Below are positions 1 through 10,600 of a DNA stretch of 58,163 bases, piece by piece. The DNA comes from Roseiflexus sp. (GTDB taxonomy: Bacteria > Chloroflexota > Chloroflexia > Chloroflexales > Roseiflexaceae): positions 1 through 58,163 of the forward strand of contig JANXAL010000065.1 of NCBI GenBank assembly GCA_025062325.1, in the 5' to 3' direction. The position numbers and the translations under genes were made by a program. Position 1 is the stretch's first letter; each line of letters starts with the position of its first letter. The notes under the pieces were generated by a model. It had not been told where the DNA came from, made no database searches, and saw only the letters and a list, made by a program, of their open reading frames with translations.

Positions 1-251
<251 letters not shown>

Positions 252-326
252 GTATGAACATAAGAATGAGAATGTAGAATTGAGATATGCCGCCACCCCC
301 TCTCAACTCTACATTCTCAGCCAAAC

Positions 327-413
327 TGGTGGGCCGGGCTGGATTCGAACCAGCGAAGGCGTTAAGCCAGCAGATTTACAGTCTGCCCCGGTTGGCCACT
401 TCGGTACCGACCC
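327..413 (-). tRNA. tRNA-Tyr (anticodon GTA)
   Basis: This is a class II tRNA of 87 nt with a long variable arm. The acceptor stem GGGTCGG pairs with CCGGCCC with one G-U pair, the anticodon loop holds GTA within GACTGTAAATC, and the T-loop is GGTTCGAATCC. The CCA is encoded at 327-329. It is the first gene of the tRNA-tuf unit. Confidence 0.97.
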
Positions 414-449
414 AATACAACACCCCACCACGCACCGTGGCGAGTATGC

Positions 450-478
450 ATTATACGACAGCCCCGAGCGCCTGTCAA
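450..478 (-). promoter_or_regulatory. Consensus sigma-70 promoter of the tRNA-Tyr/tRNA-Thr/tuf unit
   Basis: Read leftward, the -35 box is TTGACA (complement of 473-478) and the -10 box is TATAAT (complement of 450-455), with a spacer of exactly 17 bp. Both hexamers match the consensus perfectly. The -10 lies 36 bp before the first tRNA base, as expected for a strong growth-related operon. Confidence 0.9.
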
Positions 479-603
479 ACCGAGAGGGCATCAATAGTCC
501 TTAAGTCCCAGATTCTGCGTAGGAATTGACGCTCAGTGTACAATGCTCATTAGATAGAACATCACGGCAACGGCAACACTGCGCCGTCGCCGACGTGCGC
601 ATG

Positions 604-632
604 TTGATGCGCACCGCCGAGTGGCATATATG
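604..632 (+). promoter_or_regulatory. Possible promoter of the STAND/BTAD regulator
   Basis: TTGATG at 604-609 and TATATG at 627-632 are separated by 17 bp, about 30 bp before the ATG at 662. The boxes are imperfect and no transcript end is known, so this is a weak prediction. Confidence 0.35.
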
Positions 633-661
633 TATGATAGTAGGGACGCTTTCTCATCAGT

Positions 662-3600
662 ATGCGTGCGCTTGACCCCAGCAGCGAGCCCAGTAGTCGC
701 AACCGTATGGCGCATGCGCTGTTGCCGCTGAAACTGGTTCCTCCGCCCCTGCGCGAGGGCGTCTCGCTCCGCCCCGATCTGCAGGCGTTGCTTGCGGAAG
801 TGCGTCTGCAACCGCTGACCCTGGTGATTGCGCCAGCCGGGTATGGCAAAACCACACTCCTCGCGCAATGGGCGCAGGAGTTGGGACGCACCGGCGCACC
901 GGTCTCATGGCTGACGCTTGATGTCGGCGAACGCGACCCGGCATTGTTTCTGGCATATCTGATCCGCGCGTTTCAGACGGCATATCCTGCTTTGGGGCAG
1001 GACGCGACGCGCGTGCTGTCGAGCGCAGCCAGTCCCGAGCGTGACTGGCCACTGGTTGCCGGCGCATTGTGCAGCGATCTGCAGCGTCACGTGCTATCGG
1101 CAACCTTTCTCTTCCTCGATGATCTGCACCAGGTGATTGATTCGGCGGTGATTGGGCAGATTCTCGGCTATCTGCTGCGCGCCGCGCCACCCGCCTTGCA
1201 TATCGTGATCGCATCGCGGCGCGAGGTGAATATCTCGCCGCTAGCGCGCATGCGCACGGAAGGTCGCGTCGTTGAAGTGCATCAATCCGATCTCCATCTG
1301 ACAGCCGAGCAGGCGCGACAACTGCTCGCTATTCAGGGAGTAACTCTTTCTGACGAGGAGCTGACGACGCTGCTGACGCGCACCGAAGGATGGGCGCTGA
1401 GTCTGCAGTTGGCCGCCCGTGCGCTCGCCGAACAGCCTGCAGAACGCCGCAGTAAGTTTGTAGCGGCGCTGGGCGGCGGAAGTGAACAACTGCTCGCGTA
1501 TCTCGCAGCGGAGGTGCTCGCCGATCTCCCTGCAGACGTGCTTGAGTTTCTGCGCCTTGCCGCGCTCCCGCCGCATTTCGACGCCGATCTGTTGGCACAT
1601 GCGCTCTTGCGTGAGGATGTGCCCTACCTGTTGCGCCGCATCCGTTCCCTTGGCCTGCCGCTGACGCCGCTCGACGCTAAGGGGGACCGTCTGCGCTTCC
1701 ATCCGCTCTGGCGCGAATTGCTGCTGCGCGGCATTCATGAAATGGTGGACGATGAGACGCTTGCAGCGTTTCATCGTCGCTTCGGTCGGCAGTTCGAGAT
1801 GCGCGGTGAGCTCGAGGAAGCGCTGGATCATTACGCTCGCGCCGACAGCATCGATGATCTCGAACGTGCGTTGCTCGAACACGCTTGGCCGTTGCTCAAT
1901 TCGCCGCGCCGCGATACGGTGCGCCGCTGGATTGAGCAGATCCCGGCGGAGCGGCGCGATGCGAACCCCGAGCTGCTGTACATGTGGGGGTATAGCCAGG
2001 TTGTCGCTAATCCGTCGCTCGCTTCACAGCTTATCGAGCGCGCTGCCGACCTGTTTCGTCGTCGAGGGGCGCATGCGCGCGAGCTGCGCGCCTATTCCGA
2101 TCTTGCGGCGCTCCTCTTCTGGCAGGCGCGCCCTACCGATTTCGCAGCGGTCTGTGTGCGCGCCATCCGCGCTGCCAATCAGGTGCGCGACGCCTGGTCC
2201 CGTGGTGCGGCGCTGACATGCGTCGCTGCAATGCTGTCGATCCGGGGGCGTCTCTCCGCTGCGCTGCGGGTCGCGCACCACGCAGCCGTTCATCCGCTGA
2301 GTCCGGCATGGCGCTGGCTGCTGGCGATGATCGTCGCCTCGATCCACAATCAGCTTGGGCGGCCTGCCGAGGCTCTGGCAGTGGTTGATGAAGCCCTGCA
2401 ACTGATGCAGATCGACAGTAATGACCGTATGCGTCAGAATCTGCTGCGTCAGCGGGCCATGGCGCTCTATCTGCTTGGCCAGCATACGGAGGCGATCGCC
2501 CTGGCGCTGGAGACGCACCGCTATCTGCTCGACTACTATCGTGACGGCACGGCGGGGGTGAGTGCGGCGCAACTGGCGTTACTCCTCTCGTGGCAGGGAC
2601 GTCTCGATGAAGCAGCGATCTACATTGCGCAGGCGCGCGCCGCCTTTCATGAGCTTGGTGCGCTGGCGCCGCTTGCGTCGCTCCAGGCTATCGAGCTGTA
2701 CTGTATGCTGCGGCGCGGTCAGGCGGCGCGCGCCGCAGCCGCTGCAAGCGCCTTCGTGCGCCGCCTTGATGAGGTAGAAGGCGCTGCGCCCGATCTGCGC
2801 CTGCGTCTTTTGCTGGCAGTCGTGCTCGGCGAGGCGGGCGAGCATCAACAGGCGCTCGACCTGCTGAAGACGACGGTGCAGCAAATGCAGCACCGCGGCT
2901 ATCGGGTGTTTTTGGCATCAGCCTGTCTCTACGGGGCGTACCTGGCAGGACGGTGCAACAACGCGGCGTTGCGCGACGCCTGGCTGCGCACTGGATGGGC
3001 TGTCGCAGAAGAGGAACGCTGCCGTTTTCTGCCCATGCTGCCCGTCGAAGCGCTGAAAGATGTGGCAGTCGCTGCGCTGCGCGCCGGGATCAAAGCAGAA
3101 GCGGTCGGACGCATCCTGCCGCGCCATCTCGATGAAGAGGCGGTGGAAATGTTTCAGGACGTCTTGAACGATCCATTGCCAGAAGTGCGGGCGCAGGCAG
3201 CGCGGTTGCTTGGCGATGTCGGTGCGGCGGTCGCCTATCCGGCATTGCGCACCTTGCTCAAGGATCGCAACGCGACGGTGCGCCAGATCGCTGAGGAGTC
3301 GCTCAATCGTCTGGTGTATCGTCCGCCATATACGCTGCGTATCCGGATGCTTGGCGCCTTTGCCGTCTGGCGCGGTGATCATGAGATCCGCGACCGTGAG
3401 TGGCGGAGCAGCAAAGCGCGTCAGTTGCTGCAGCTGTTGTTGACGGAACGGGGACGGGCGCTGCCGCGTGAACGGGTGGTCGAAGCGCTCTGGCCCGATA
3501 TGGAGATTGACGCAGCAACCAATAATTTACGTGTCACCATCAACCGATTGAGCAAGGCGCTCGAACCAGATCGACCTGATGGCGCACCGTCCGCCTACTT

Positions 3601-4099
3601 GATCCAGCAGGGCGAAACGTATGCCTTCAACACCGCTAGCGACCACCAGATTGATGTTGTAGAGTTCATCGAAGCCATCAATGAAGGACGACGCGCAGAT
3701 CAGCGCGGTCAGCGCGCTGCCGCGATCGCCGCCTACCGACGCGCCATTCAGTTGTACGGCGGTCCTTATCTCCCCGACAATATGTACGAAGACTGGACCG
3801 TCGTCGAGCGTGAACGGCTAGCGCTGGCGTTCATCGAGGCTGCGCTGCGGCTTGGGGCGCTGCTCCTCGATGAAGGCGCCATTCACGAAGCAATCGGTCT
3901 GGGATGGCGTGTGATCGAAATCGATCAGACGCAGGAAGAAGCATATCGCCTGCTCATGCGCGCGCATGCTGCGCTTGGCGAACGCAGCACGGCGCTACGA
4001 CTGTATGCGCGGTGCGTCAATGTTTTGCAACAGGAATTGGGCATCGCGCCGTTGCCCGAAACCACCGCGCTGTACCACATGCTGCGCGACCTGCGGTAA
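662..4099 (+). CDS. MalT-like STAND ATPase regulator with HEAT and C-terminal BTAD (SARP-type) domain
   Basis: This 1145-residue signal-transducing ATPase and transcription regulator has a Walker A motif at about residues 57-65 (APAGYGKTT) and a Walker B-like FLFLDDLH at 149-156. The middle is a long TPR-like helical region typical of MalT sensors. A HEAT-type stretch follows at about 840-885. From about residue 890 there is an OmpR-type winged helix (RIRMLGAFAVWRG, then WRSSKARQLL and RERVVEALWP) and a bacterial transcriptional activation domain up to the C-terminus. MalT family proteins usually end in a LuxR helix-turn-helix. Here the output is of the SARP/BTAD kind, a combination frequent in Chloroflexota and actinobacteria. 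The ligand and targets cannot be read from sequence. The ATG at 662 gives the longest frame; the ATG at 707 (MAHALLPLK) is an alternative. The adjacent MFS exporter is a possible target. Confidence 0.9.
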   Translation: MRALDPSSEPSSRNRMAHALLPLKLVPPPLREGVSLRPDLQALLAEVRLQPLTLVIAPAGYGKTTLLAQWAQELGRTGAPVSWLTLDVGERDPALFLAYLIRAFQTAYPALGQDATRVLSSAASPERDWPLVAGALCSDLQRHVLSATFLFLDDLHQVIDSAVIGQILGYLLRAAPPALHIVIASRREVNISPLARMRTEGRVVEVHQSDLHLTAEQARQLLAIQGVTLSDEELTTLLTRTEGWALSLQLAARALAEQPAERRSKFVAALGGGSEQLLAYLAAEVLADLPADVLEFLRLAALPPHFDADLLAHALLREDVPYLLRRIRSLGLPLTPLDAKGDRLRFHPLWRELLLRGIHEMVDDETLAAFHRRFGRQFEMRGELEEALDHYARADSIDDLERALLEHAWPLLNSPRRDTVRRWIEQIPAERRDANPELLYMWGYSQVVANPSLASQLIERAADLFRRRGAHARELRAYSDLAALLFWQARPTDFAAVCVRAIRAANQVRDAWSRGAALTCVAAMLSIRGRLSAALRVAHHAAVHPLSPAWRWLLAMIVASIHNQLGRPAEALAVVDEALQLMQIDSNDRMRQNLLRQRAMALYLLGQHTEAIALALETHRYLLDYYRDGTAGVSAAQLALLLSWQGRLDEAAIYIAQARAAFHELGALAPLASLQAIELYCMLRRGQAARAAAAASAFVRRLDEVEGAAPDLRLRLLLAVVLGEAGEHQQALDLLKTTVQQMQHRGYRVFLASACLYGAYLAGRCNNAALRDAWLRTGWAVAEEERCRFLPMLPVEALKDVAVAALRAGIKAEAVGRILPRHLDEEAVEMFQDVLNDPLPEVRAQAARLLGDVGAAVAYPALRTLLKDRNATVRQIAEESLNRLVYRPPYTLRIRMLGAFAVWRGDHEIRDREWRSSKARQLLQLLLTERGRALPRERVVEALWPDMEIDAATNNLRVTINRLSKALEPDRPDGAPSAYLIQQGETYAFNTASDHQIDVVEFIEAINEGRRADQRGQRAAAIAAYRRAIQLYGGPYLPDNMYEDWTVVERERLALAFIEAALRLGALLLDEGAIHEAIGLGWRVIEIDQTQEEAYRLLMRAHAALGERSTALRLYARCVNVLQQELGIAPLPETTALYHMLRDLR

Positions 4100-4152
4100 G
4101 CCCCCCAGTGCGACGCATCGTCGCGTCCTTGGTCCCTCGCATCGGCACCCTG

Positions 4153-4161
4153 TGGTATGAT
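4153..4161 (+). promoter_or_regulatory. Possible extended -10 promoter of the MFS gene
   Basis: TGG followed by TATGAT (4156-4161) forms an extended -10 element, 35 bp before the ATG at 4197. No good -35 box sits at the right distance. Confidence 0.35.
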
Positions 4162-4196
4162 AGCTGACCATGCATTCTTCCTGAAGCCGCCTCTGG

Positions 4197-5450
4197 ATGC
4201 GTATGCACACATCGACGCCTTCGCCCCGTGTTGCGGCGCTGGCAGCGCTGCGCTACCGCGACTTTCGACTGCTCTGGGCTGGTCAGTTCGTGTCGATCAC
4301 CGGCACGCAGATGCGCAACGTTGCGATCGCCTGGCAGGTTTATCAACTGGCGCAGGCGGAGAGCAATATTCGAGCTGAACTCGCTCTTGGCCTGATCGGA
4401 CTGGCGCGCGTTATTCCGCTCGTTATCACAGCGCTCTTCGGTGGCCTGGCCGCCGACCGCATCGAGCGACGCAAAATCCTGATCCTGACGTCACTCGCAG
4501 CGCTGATATGTTCTGTGGTGCTGGCGTTCACTGCTCAGATGGAGCGCCCGCCGCTGCTGCTGATCTATGCGATGGTGGCGCTGGCATCAGTCGCAGGCGC
4601 ATTTGAATTACCAGCGCGCCAGGCGATTATTCCCAACCTGGTTGCACCGCAGCATCTGTCGAATGCGCTAAGCCTGAACATCGTCGCCTGGCAACTTGCG
4701 ACAGTCATTGGTCCAGCATTGTCCGGCGCGCTTATTGCCGCAGTTGGGATTGCACCAGTTTACTGGATCGACGCCGCCACCTTTCTGGCGGTCGTGGCAG
4801 CGGCGCTGTTAATGCACACGCGTAACTTTCCATCACGTCCCGAACCGGTGTCGCTCCAGGCGGCGCTCGCGGGGTTGCGCTTTGTGTTCTCGCATCGCCT
4901 GATTGCCACGACCATGCTGCTCGATTTCTTTGCTGCCTTCTTCGGCGCCACCGGCATGCTGCTGCCGATCCTTGCCGATCAAGTCTTGCGGGTCGGTCCT
5001 GCTGAGCTCGGTTGGATGTACGCCGCGCCATCGGCAGGAGCGCTGGTCGCCGCAACGCTACTGAGCAGCATACGTATCCCGCGCCAGGGGATGACCTTGC
5101 TTGGAGCAGTACTGGTGTTCGGCACATGCGTTGCGCTCGTCGGAATGTCGCGCTGGTTGCCGCTGACGCTGGCAGCGCTGGCGGGCATGGGGGCGGCGGA
5201 TACGGTCAGTATGGTTATTCGTGGCGCCATCCGTCAGTTGCTCACCCCCGATGAGCTGCGCGGGCGAATGGTAGCGGTCAATATGGTCTTCTTTGCCGGC
5301 GGTCCGCAGCTTGGAGAAGCCAACGCCGGATTCATCGCCAGTCTCATCGGTGCGCCCGCAACAGCAACGCTCGGTGGCGTGATGTGCATTCTGCTGGTCA
5401 TTGGGACAGCGCTCAGAGTGCGTGAATTGCGCGAGTATGAGGGACCATGA
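4197..5450 (+). CDS. MFS transporter, MFS_3/EntS-like exporter
   Basis: This 417-residue inner-membrane protein has about 12 hydrophobic segments. The N-terminus carries the pattern of the EntS-like (MFS_3) exporter branch: RYRDFRLLWAGQFVS, a first helix, then the loop GGLAADRIERRKIL, which is the MFS motif A region between helices 2 and 3. A second conserved stretch is AFELPARQAIIPNLV between helices 4 and 5. Members export siderophores, drugs or other small molecules by proton antiport; the substrate here is unknown. The gene starts 97 bp after the STAND/BTAD regulator on the same strand. The ATG at 4197 gives the longest reading; the ATG at 4203 is almost equivalent. Confidence 0.9.
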   Translation: MRMHTSTPSPRVAALAALRYRDFRLLWAGQFVSITGTQMRNVAIAWQVYQLAQAESNIRAELALGLIGLARVIPLVITALFGGLAADRIERRKILILTSLAALICSVVLAFTAQMERPPLLLIYAMVALASVAGAFELPARQAIIPNLVAPQHLSNALSLNIVAWQLATVIGPALSGALIAAVGIAPVYWIDAATFLAVVAAALLMHTRNFPSRPEPVSLQAALAGLRFVFSHRLIATTMLLDFFAAFFGATGMLLPILADQVLRVGPAELGWMYAAPSAGALVAATLLSSIRIPRQGMTLLGAVLVFGTCVALVGMSRWLPLTLAALAGMGAADTVSMVIRGAIRQLLTPDELRGRMVAVNMVFFAGGPQLGEANAGFIASLIGAPATATLGGVMCILLVIGTALRVRELREYEGP

Positions 5451-5454
5451 TCGT

Positions 5455-5484
5455 TTGACGAGCGACTAGGCATGTCGCTATACT
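5455..5484 (+). promoter_or_regulatory. Promoter upstream of the coiled-coil/J-like gene
   Basis: TTGACG (5455-5460) and TATACT (5479-5484) are spaced by 18 bp, 40 bp before the GTG start at 5524. Both boxes are one base from consensus. Confidence 0.6.
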
Positions 5485-5523
5485 ACAGATGTACAGGTCG
5501 TTTTCAAGCTTGAGGACACGAGA

Positions 5524-5955
5524 GTGGCTCGTAACGATAATCCACTGCGCGATATCGATCCTGCGACGATCGATCCCGCGTGGCTGTTGAACGAATTGAA
5601 GGAAGCGCATCAAACGATCCGCGCCCTGCTGCGCCAGCTCCGCAAAGAGCAGGATCGTCATGCTGAGATCGCGCGCGCCTACAACAAAACGGTTGCCAAT
5701 CTGATTGAGATTACTCGTGAAAATGCCGCGCTCGAACGCGAACGCGATATGTGGAAGGCGCGCGCTGAGAGCGCTGCGCGCGAGCAGGCGTCTGTGAAGA
5801 TCGGCAGCATTCCTTTTTCGCTGACCGCCGCCGAAATCAGCGCCATTCGCAAAGCAATGGCGCGTTTGCACCATCCCGACGCTGGCGGCGATGCCGAGCG
5901 CATGAAACTCTGGAATGCCGCTCTTGATCCGCTTGAGGAGCGGGCCTCTTCCTGA
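5524..5955 (+). CDS. Small coiled-coil protein with a degenerate C-terminal J-like HPD segment
   Basis: The start is GTG at 5524, preceded by a GAGGA Shine-Dalgarno-like sequence. The 143-residue product is charged and helical. Residues about 20-95 have coiled-coil character (ELKEAHQTIRALLRQLRKEQ and following). The last 45 residues read like helices II and III of a J-domain, with MARLHHPDAGGDAERMKLWN containing the HPD tripeptide that stimulates Hsp70 ATPase. The usual helix I is not clear and the domain sits at the C-terminus, unlike DnaJ. A role as an Hsp70 co-chaperone or a structural J-like protein is only inferred. No signal peptide is present. The convergent neighbour ends 24 bp downstream. 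Confidence 0.8.
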   Translation: MARNDNPLRDIDPATIDPAWLLNELKEAHQTIRALLRQLRKEQDRHAEIARAYNKTVANLIEITRENAALERERDMWKARAESAAREQASVKIGSIPFSLTAAEISAIRKAMARLHHPDAGGDAERMKLWNAALDPLEERASS

Positions 5956-5978
5956 TGCCGCTCTCCGCTTGCCTCTCC

Positions 5979-7043
5979 CTACTGCACAACAAACGACGCA
6001 ACACCGGTTAGGCGACTCCGCGTGCCATGTGCAACGATCTGGTAGGTCCCCTGCGTCAGATCGGACGGTCGATACGTCAGCCACACCCGTCCCGATGGAT
6101 CTGCCGTTGCTGCTACGTCGAGCGGCCTCACGCCGCGCGGCGTGTTGAGCCATGTGACCACATTTTCGCCTGGGACGAAGCGATCACTGAAGAAGGTGCG
6201 CGTGGCGCTCGTCGCTCCCCGAACCGGTTCGACGATCAGCCAGACGAAGGGTGTAGTATCGTTGCCGCCGCCAACTAGCACTGGCGCCCAGTTGCTACGC
6301 CCGCTGCCGCCACGATCCTCGTCTGACCAGCGGAAGGTCGAGCGCGTTTCGATGACCGTGTTGGTTGCGAGTGAGGTATTGACCCTGAAATCGATGAAGC
6401 CGCTGCGCATCTTGCTGCCGCCGAGGCGACCGAACGTAACGGTGAGCTGGGTTGGCGTCAGTTCGCTCACCCAATCGCCTGCGCCGCGGTCGAAGCGGCT
6501 GGCGATTGGCAGGATGTGGTTGCGGTTGTACGGTACAACGACGGTTGTGCTCCTGGCATCACCCGTGCCGTCGTTGTACACCCGGATCTCGTAGGTCAGA
6601 GTCATGCCGCGCCCGACGCGGATGCTCGGCTCGGGCCAAATGACGGCAGTCACGTCGGCGCCTGGCGGTGGCGGAGCAGGCGTGGGTTCTGGCGGAAGCA
6701 TGATCCGCGGCGGCGGTCCGACGATCAGTGGCAGATAGACTGGCGGGATTGGCGTGGGAATGGCGCTCACGAACGGCGCATCCGCCGTGGCGATGCCTGG
6801 AAGGTCGCCAAACCGCTGGAGATATGCGTCAAGCGCAGGACGGATGGCTGCGTCGAAATCGACCACAATATCGCGGGTTGCGGGTCCGAGATCCTCCTCG
6901 TGAAGCGTGAGCATGTTGTCCGGCGTAACAACTGGCGGCAGATCGTCAATATGCTGGGCTGCACCCGGCGCGGTGAACGGCAGTATAGTCACTATCAGCG
7001 CTCCGATCAGCAGCGCTGACCACAGAAGGCGCGTGCGTCTCAT
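5979..7043 (-). CDS. Secreted protein with an adhesion-type beta-sandwich region, function unknown
   Basis: The start chosen is the ATG at 7043, preceded on the reverse strand by AAAGGAGAGGG; a longer open frame upstream lacks a ribosome-binding site and known features. The 354-residue product has a signal peptide (MRRTRLLWSALLIGALIVTI, cleaved near GAAQ). A Pro-rich linker at about residues 95-130 follows. Next is a beta-rich region resembling DUF11/CARDB-type domains of surface proteins (TAVIWPEPSIRVGRGMTLTY, then EIRVYNDGTGDAR). It is probably exported to the cell surface. I do not recognise a specific family. It is transcribed away from the S8 protease. Confidence 0.82.
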   Translation of the reverse strand: MRRTRLLWSALLIGALIVTILPFTAPGAAQHIDDLPPVVTPDNMLTLHEEDLGPATRDIVVDFDAAIRPALDAYLQRFGDLPGIATADAPFVSAIPTPIPPVYLPLIVGPPPRIMLPPEPTPAPPPPGADVTAVIWPEPSIRVGRGMTLTYEIRVYNDGTGDARSTTVVVPYNRNHILPIASRFDRGAGDWVSELTPTQLTVTFGRLGGSKMRSGFIDFRVNTSLATNTVIETRSTFRWSDEDRGGSGRSNWAPVLVGGGNDTTPFVWLIVEPVRGATSATRTFFSDRFVPGENVVTWLNTPRGVRPLDVAATADPSGRVWLTYRPSDLTQGTYQIVAHGTRSRLTGVASFVVQ

Positions 7044-7689
7044 AGCCCTCTCCTTTCGCGACTCTGGCTGGTTCGCCTTATCGGTTAGCACACAACCGTA
7101 AAAGCGTCCTTCTATAGAGTTGGACGCCGGACCGGGGGATATTGTTTCCCCGAAAATCTTCAAATGTGCGTATACATCGATTATTTGCGGTGCTGTGCTA
7201 CGGTGTCGCGGATAGCGACGCGGACGCGGGCGCGCCAATGTTGCGCTCCTACGGTTCACGTCTCGAATGCCAGAGACGGATGCGGGGGCGGGAAAACCGA
7301 CGGCCGTCGCGCCGAGACCCGGGGGCGCAGCGCCGCCGCGCCCCTGCGAGGCTTCTGGCGGTAATGGTCGCCTTTGTCCGGAGGCGATACGCCTTCTGTA
7401 TTGAGGATCCTAGCGATCAGGACACGAAGCTGAGTTTGGCGGGCAGCGGGGAGCGTCCCTGGAGATCTCGATTATAATGTACTCAAACTGCCCTAGCACT
7501 AATCTCGGCACTCCCGCAGGTCTGTCGCCAGCGCATCAGGCATGTTAGACGCGTTGGCGAACACGTGTTGCACAAAGAAGGTTAGTTTAGCCTGACCCGA
7601 GACGTGAGACTGGCGCGTGATCAGAGCGGCTCATTCCTCACCCCCATTCTTCCAAAGCCAGTCTCGTTCTGTGACAAGGGAGAGGTATT
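7044..7689 (+). other. 646-bp divergent intergenic region
   Basis: This stretch separates the leftward secreted-protein gene from the rightward S8 protease. It contains no convincing gene. A TATAAT-like hexamer at 7473-7478 has no good -35 box, and there is a perfect 10-bp palindrome AACACGTGTT at 7560-7569. The region at 7310-7350 is very GC-rich. Promoters for both flanking genes must lie here but cannot be placed with confidence. Confidence 0.4.
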
Positions 7690-10600
7690 ATGAGCCGACA
7701 GCCCCCTTTCCGCGCACTGGCAGCAGCGTTTGCGTTCGTGCTGGCGTTTGTGTTCGTTGCGCCGACAACAGCGCAGGTCGCTCCTCCCCAGATCGATCTG
7801 ACACGCATCGATCAGTTGCGCCTGGACACGCCAATCGAAGCCACAAGTCCACGTAGTGTACTGTCTCCCACCCTGCAAGGCGCGACGGGGCGGCGACAAG
7901 TCGTTATTCGCTTGCGCGAAAACCCAACGGCGATGGTCGAAGAAGGCGTTGCGCAGCTAGCGCAGGTTGATCGCGTGCGCGCACAGCAGGATCGGGTGCT
8001 GGCCCGCATTCGGGCAATCGATCCAACAGCGACGGAGTATGCGCGCCTGCGCATTGGTCTCAACGCCCTGATCCTCGAGGTCGATGCAGCAGCGCTGCCC
8101 GTGATCGCGCGTGATGCTGAAGTGACGCGCATCAATGCGGTAATCAACTACGAGCGCGACCTGGATGAAACGGTGCCCTACATTGGCGCCTCGCCTGCTG
8201 TGCAGGAGCTGGCGTTCAAGGGCAAAGACGTGCGCGTGGCAGTGCTCGACAGCGGCATTGACTACACCCACGCAAAACTCGGCGGCGTCGGCACGCTGGC
8301 AGCCTATCGGGCTGCTTACGGCGACAGCCCGGCCGATCCGCGCAATACAACGCTCGACGGTCTGTTCCCGACCGAGCGGGTGAAAGGCGGCTATGACTTC
8401 GTTGGCGAGGCGTGGCCCAATGGCCCGCTGGCGCCTGACCCCGACCCGATTGACTTCGAGGGTCACGGCACTCACGTCGCCGATATTATTGGCGGCAACC
8501 CTATTCCCGACCCAGAGCGGGCGCGAGTGCGAGCAGTCCACGCATCACCCGATGCACCGAACGTCGATATTCTGGTCAACGGCACGTTAGCATTCACCAA
8601 CGTACCATTCCGTGCGGTGAGCAACTACGCGCTGCTGCCCCCCGGCACATACAACCTGAAAGTCGTCCCGTCAGGCGCGTCCGGACCGATCGCGATCAAC
8701 GTAGACGTGACGGTTGAGGCAGGCAAGGACTACACAGTTGCCGCCACCGGTCTTTTGACAGAGATTACGCCGCTGGTGTTGGTGGACGACAATAGCGCTC
8801 CGGCAGCCGGGAACGCGCACGTGCGCTTTGTGCATCTCTCGCCGAATGCCCCGGCAGTCGATGTGGCGGTCGCTGGCGGCGGTCCAGTGATTTTCAGCAA
8901 TATCTCCTTCCGCGAGGCTGGCGCATATACGCCAATACCTGCCGGAACATACAACCTGGAAATACGCCTGGCAGGGACGAATACTGTTGTGCTCTCCGTC
9001 CCTGGGGTCAACCTGAGGGCAGGCAAGGTCTACACTGCATATGCCTTTGGTCTAGTCGGCGGTACGGGGAATCAGGCGCTTGGCGCCGATTTAAGCGAGG
9101 ATAACTTCACGGCAGGCGGCGGTGTTGCGCCAAAGGTCGATCTGTATGCCGTCAAGGTCTGCTCGGCAGTGTCTCCGGCGTGTAGCGGCATTGCGCTCCT
9201 GCAGGGTCTGGAGTTTGCAGCGGATCCGAACGGCGACGGGATGACCGACGACCACGTCCATATCGTCAACATGTCGCTTGGCGTGGCATATGGGCAGAAT
9301 TACGATGATGATCTCTCTGTGATGGTCGATGCAATCACGCCGATTGGCATTCTGGTAGTCGCCTCAGCAGGCAACAATGCTGATCGTCCTTATATCAGCA
9401 GTGCGCCAGCGGTGGCGCGCAGCGCGCTTTCGGTAGCGCAGACGGCCGTGCCGCGCGATAAGGCGTTCCCAATCAGCGCTGGCGGCGCAACCGTCTACGG
9501 CATTGCGCAACCGTGGGCGCCGGAGCCGACGCGGCTGATCAGCGGGACGCTGCAATATGGCGATGGAACGGGTGGCAACCTGCTTGGATGTTCAGCGTTC
9601 CCGCCCGGCTCTCTCATTGGGAAGGTGCTCTTGGTAGACCGCGGGGTGTGCGCAGTGAGCATCAAGGGGAGCAATGGCGCTGCGGCAGGCGCTGTGGCGG
9701 TGCTCGTTGCAAACAACGTCGCCGGGGCGGTGCCGCCATCGTTCGGGTTCGGCGGCGGCAACCCGACTGTTCCGACGCTGTCAATCACACAGGCGGCTGG
9801 CAATATGCTCAAGGCGCGGGTCGGGAATGTCGCTGCTGTCGATGGCGCCAATCCACAGCGTTCGGTAGGCAGCGTGGTCGGGACGTCATCGCGCGGTCCG
9901 GCAATGGGCCAGATGTTCTACGGCAACCCGGTCATGTATGGCCAGATCATCAAGCCGGAGATCGGCGCACCTGGCGCTTCGATTTCGGCAGTGGCCGGCA
10001 GCGGCAGCGGCGTTGCACCATTCGGCGGCACATCCGGCTCAGCGCCGATGGTCGCCGGTGCAGCAGCGCTGCTGATGAACGCAACCGACTGGCAACTCTC
10101 GCCATGGGAACTGAAGGCGCGCCTGATGAACACGGCAGAGACCAACATTCTGAACGGTCCACGCGTCTTCGTTGGACCAGAGGGTCTCGCGCCGATTACG
10201 CGCATTGGCGGCGGCGAGGTGCGCGTTGATCGCGCAGTGGCGGCGCAGGCGAGCGCCTGGGAGAGCGTAAGCCGCGGGGGGGCGCTGTCGTTTGGCATGG
10301 TCGATCTCACGCGCGAGACGACGCTGCACCGTACAATTGTAGTGCACAATTATGGAGATACGCCGCTGACGTACTCCATCCGCCCGACCTTTCGGTTTGC
10401 CGATGATGCGGCGACCGGCGCAGTGATGCCAGTTGCACCGCCGATAATCATGGTACCGCCGCGCAGTCAGCGTTCCTTCCCGTTTGTGCTGCGAATCAAC
10501 CCGACGAAACTACAGCCCTGGACGCTGAACTCTGGTCCGAACGGCGGCAACGGTGACGCACTAACGCTCGTCGAGTACGATGGGTACCTGGTGCTCGATG

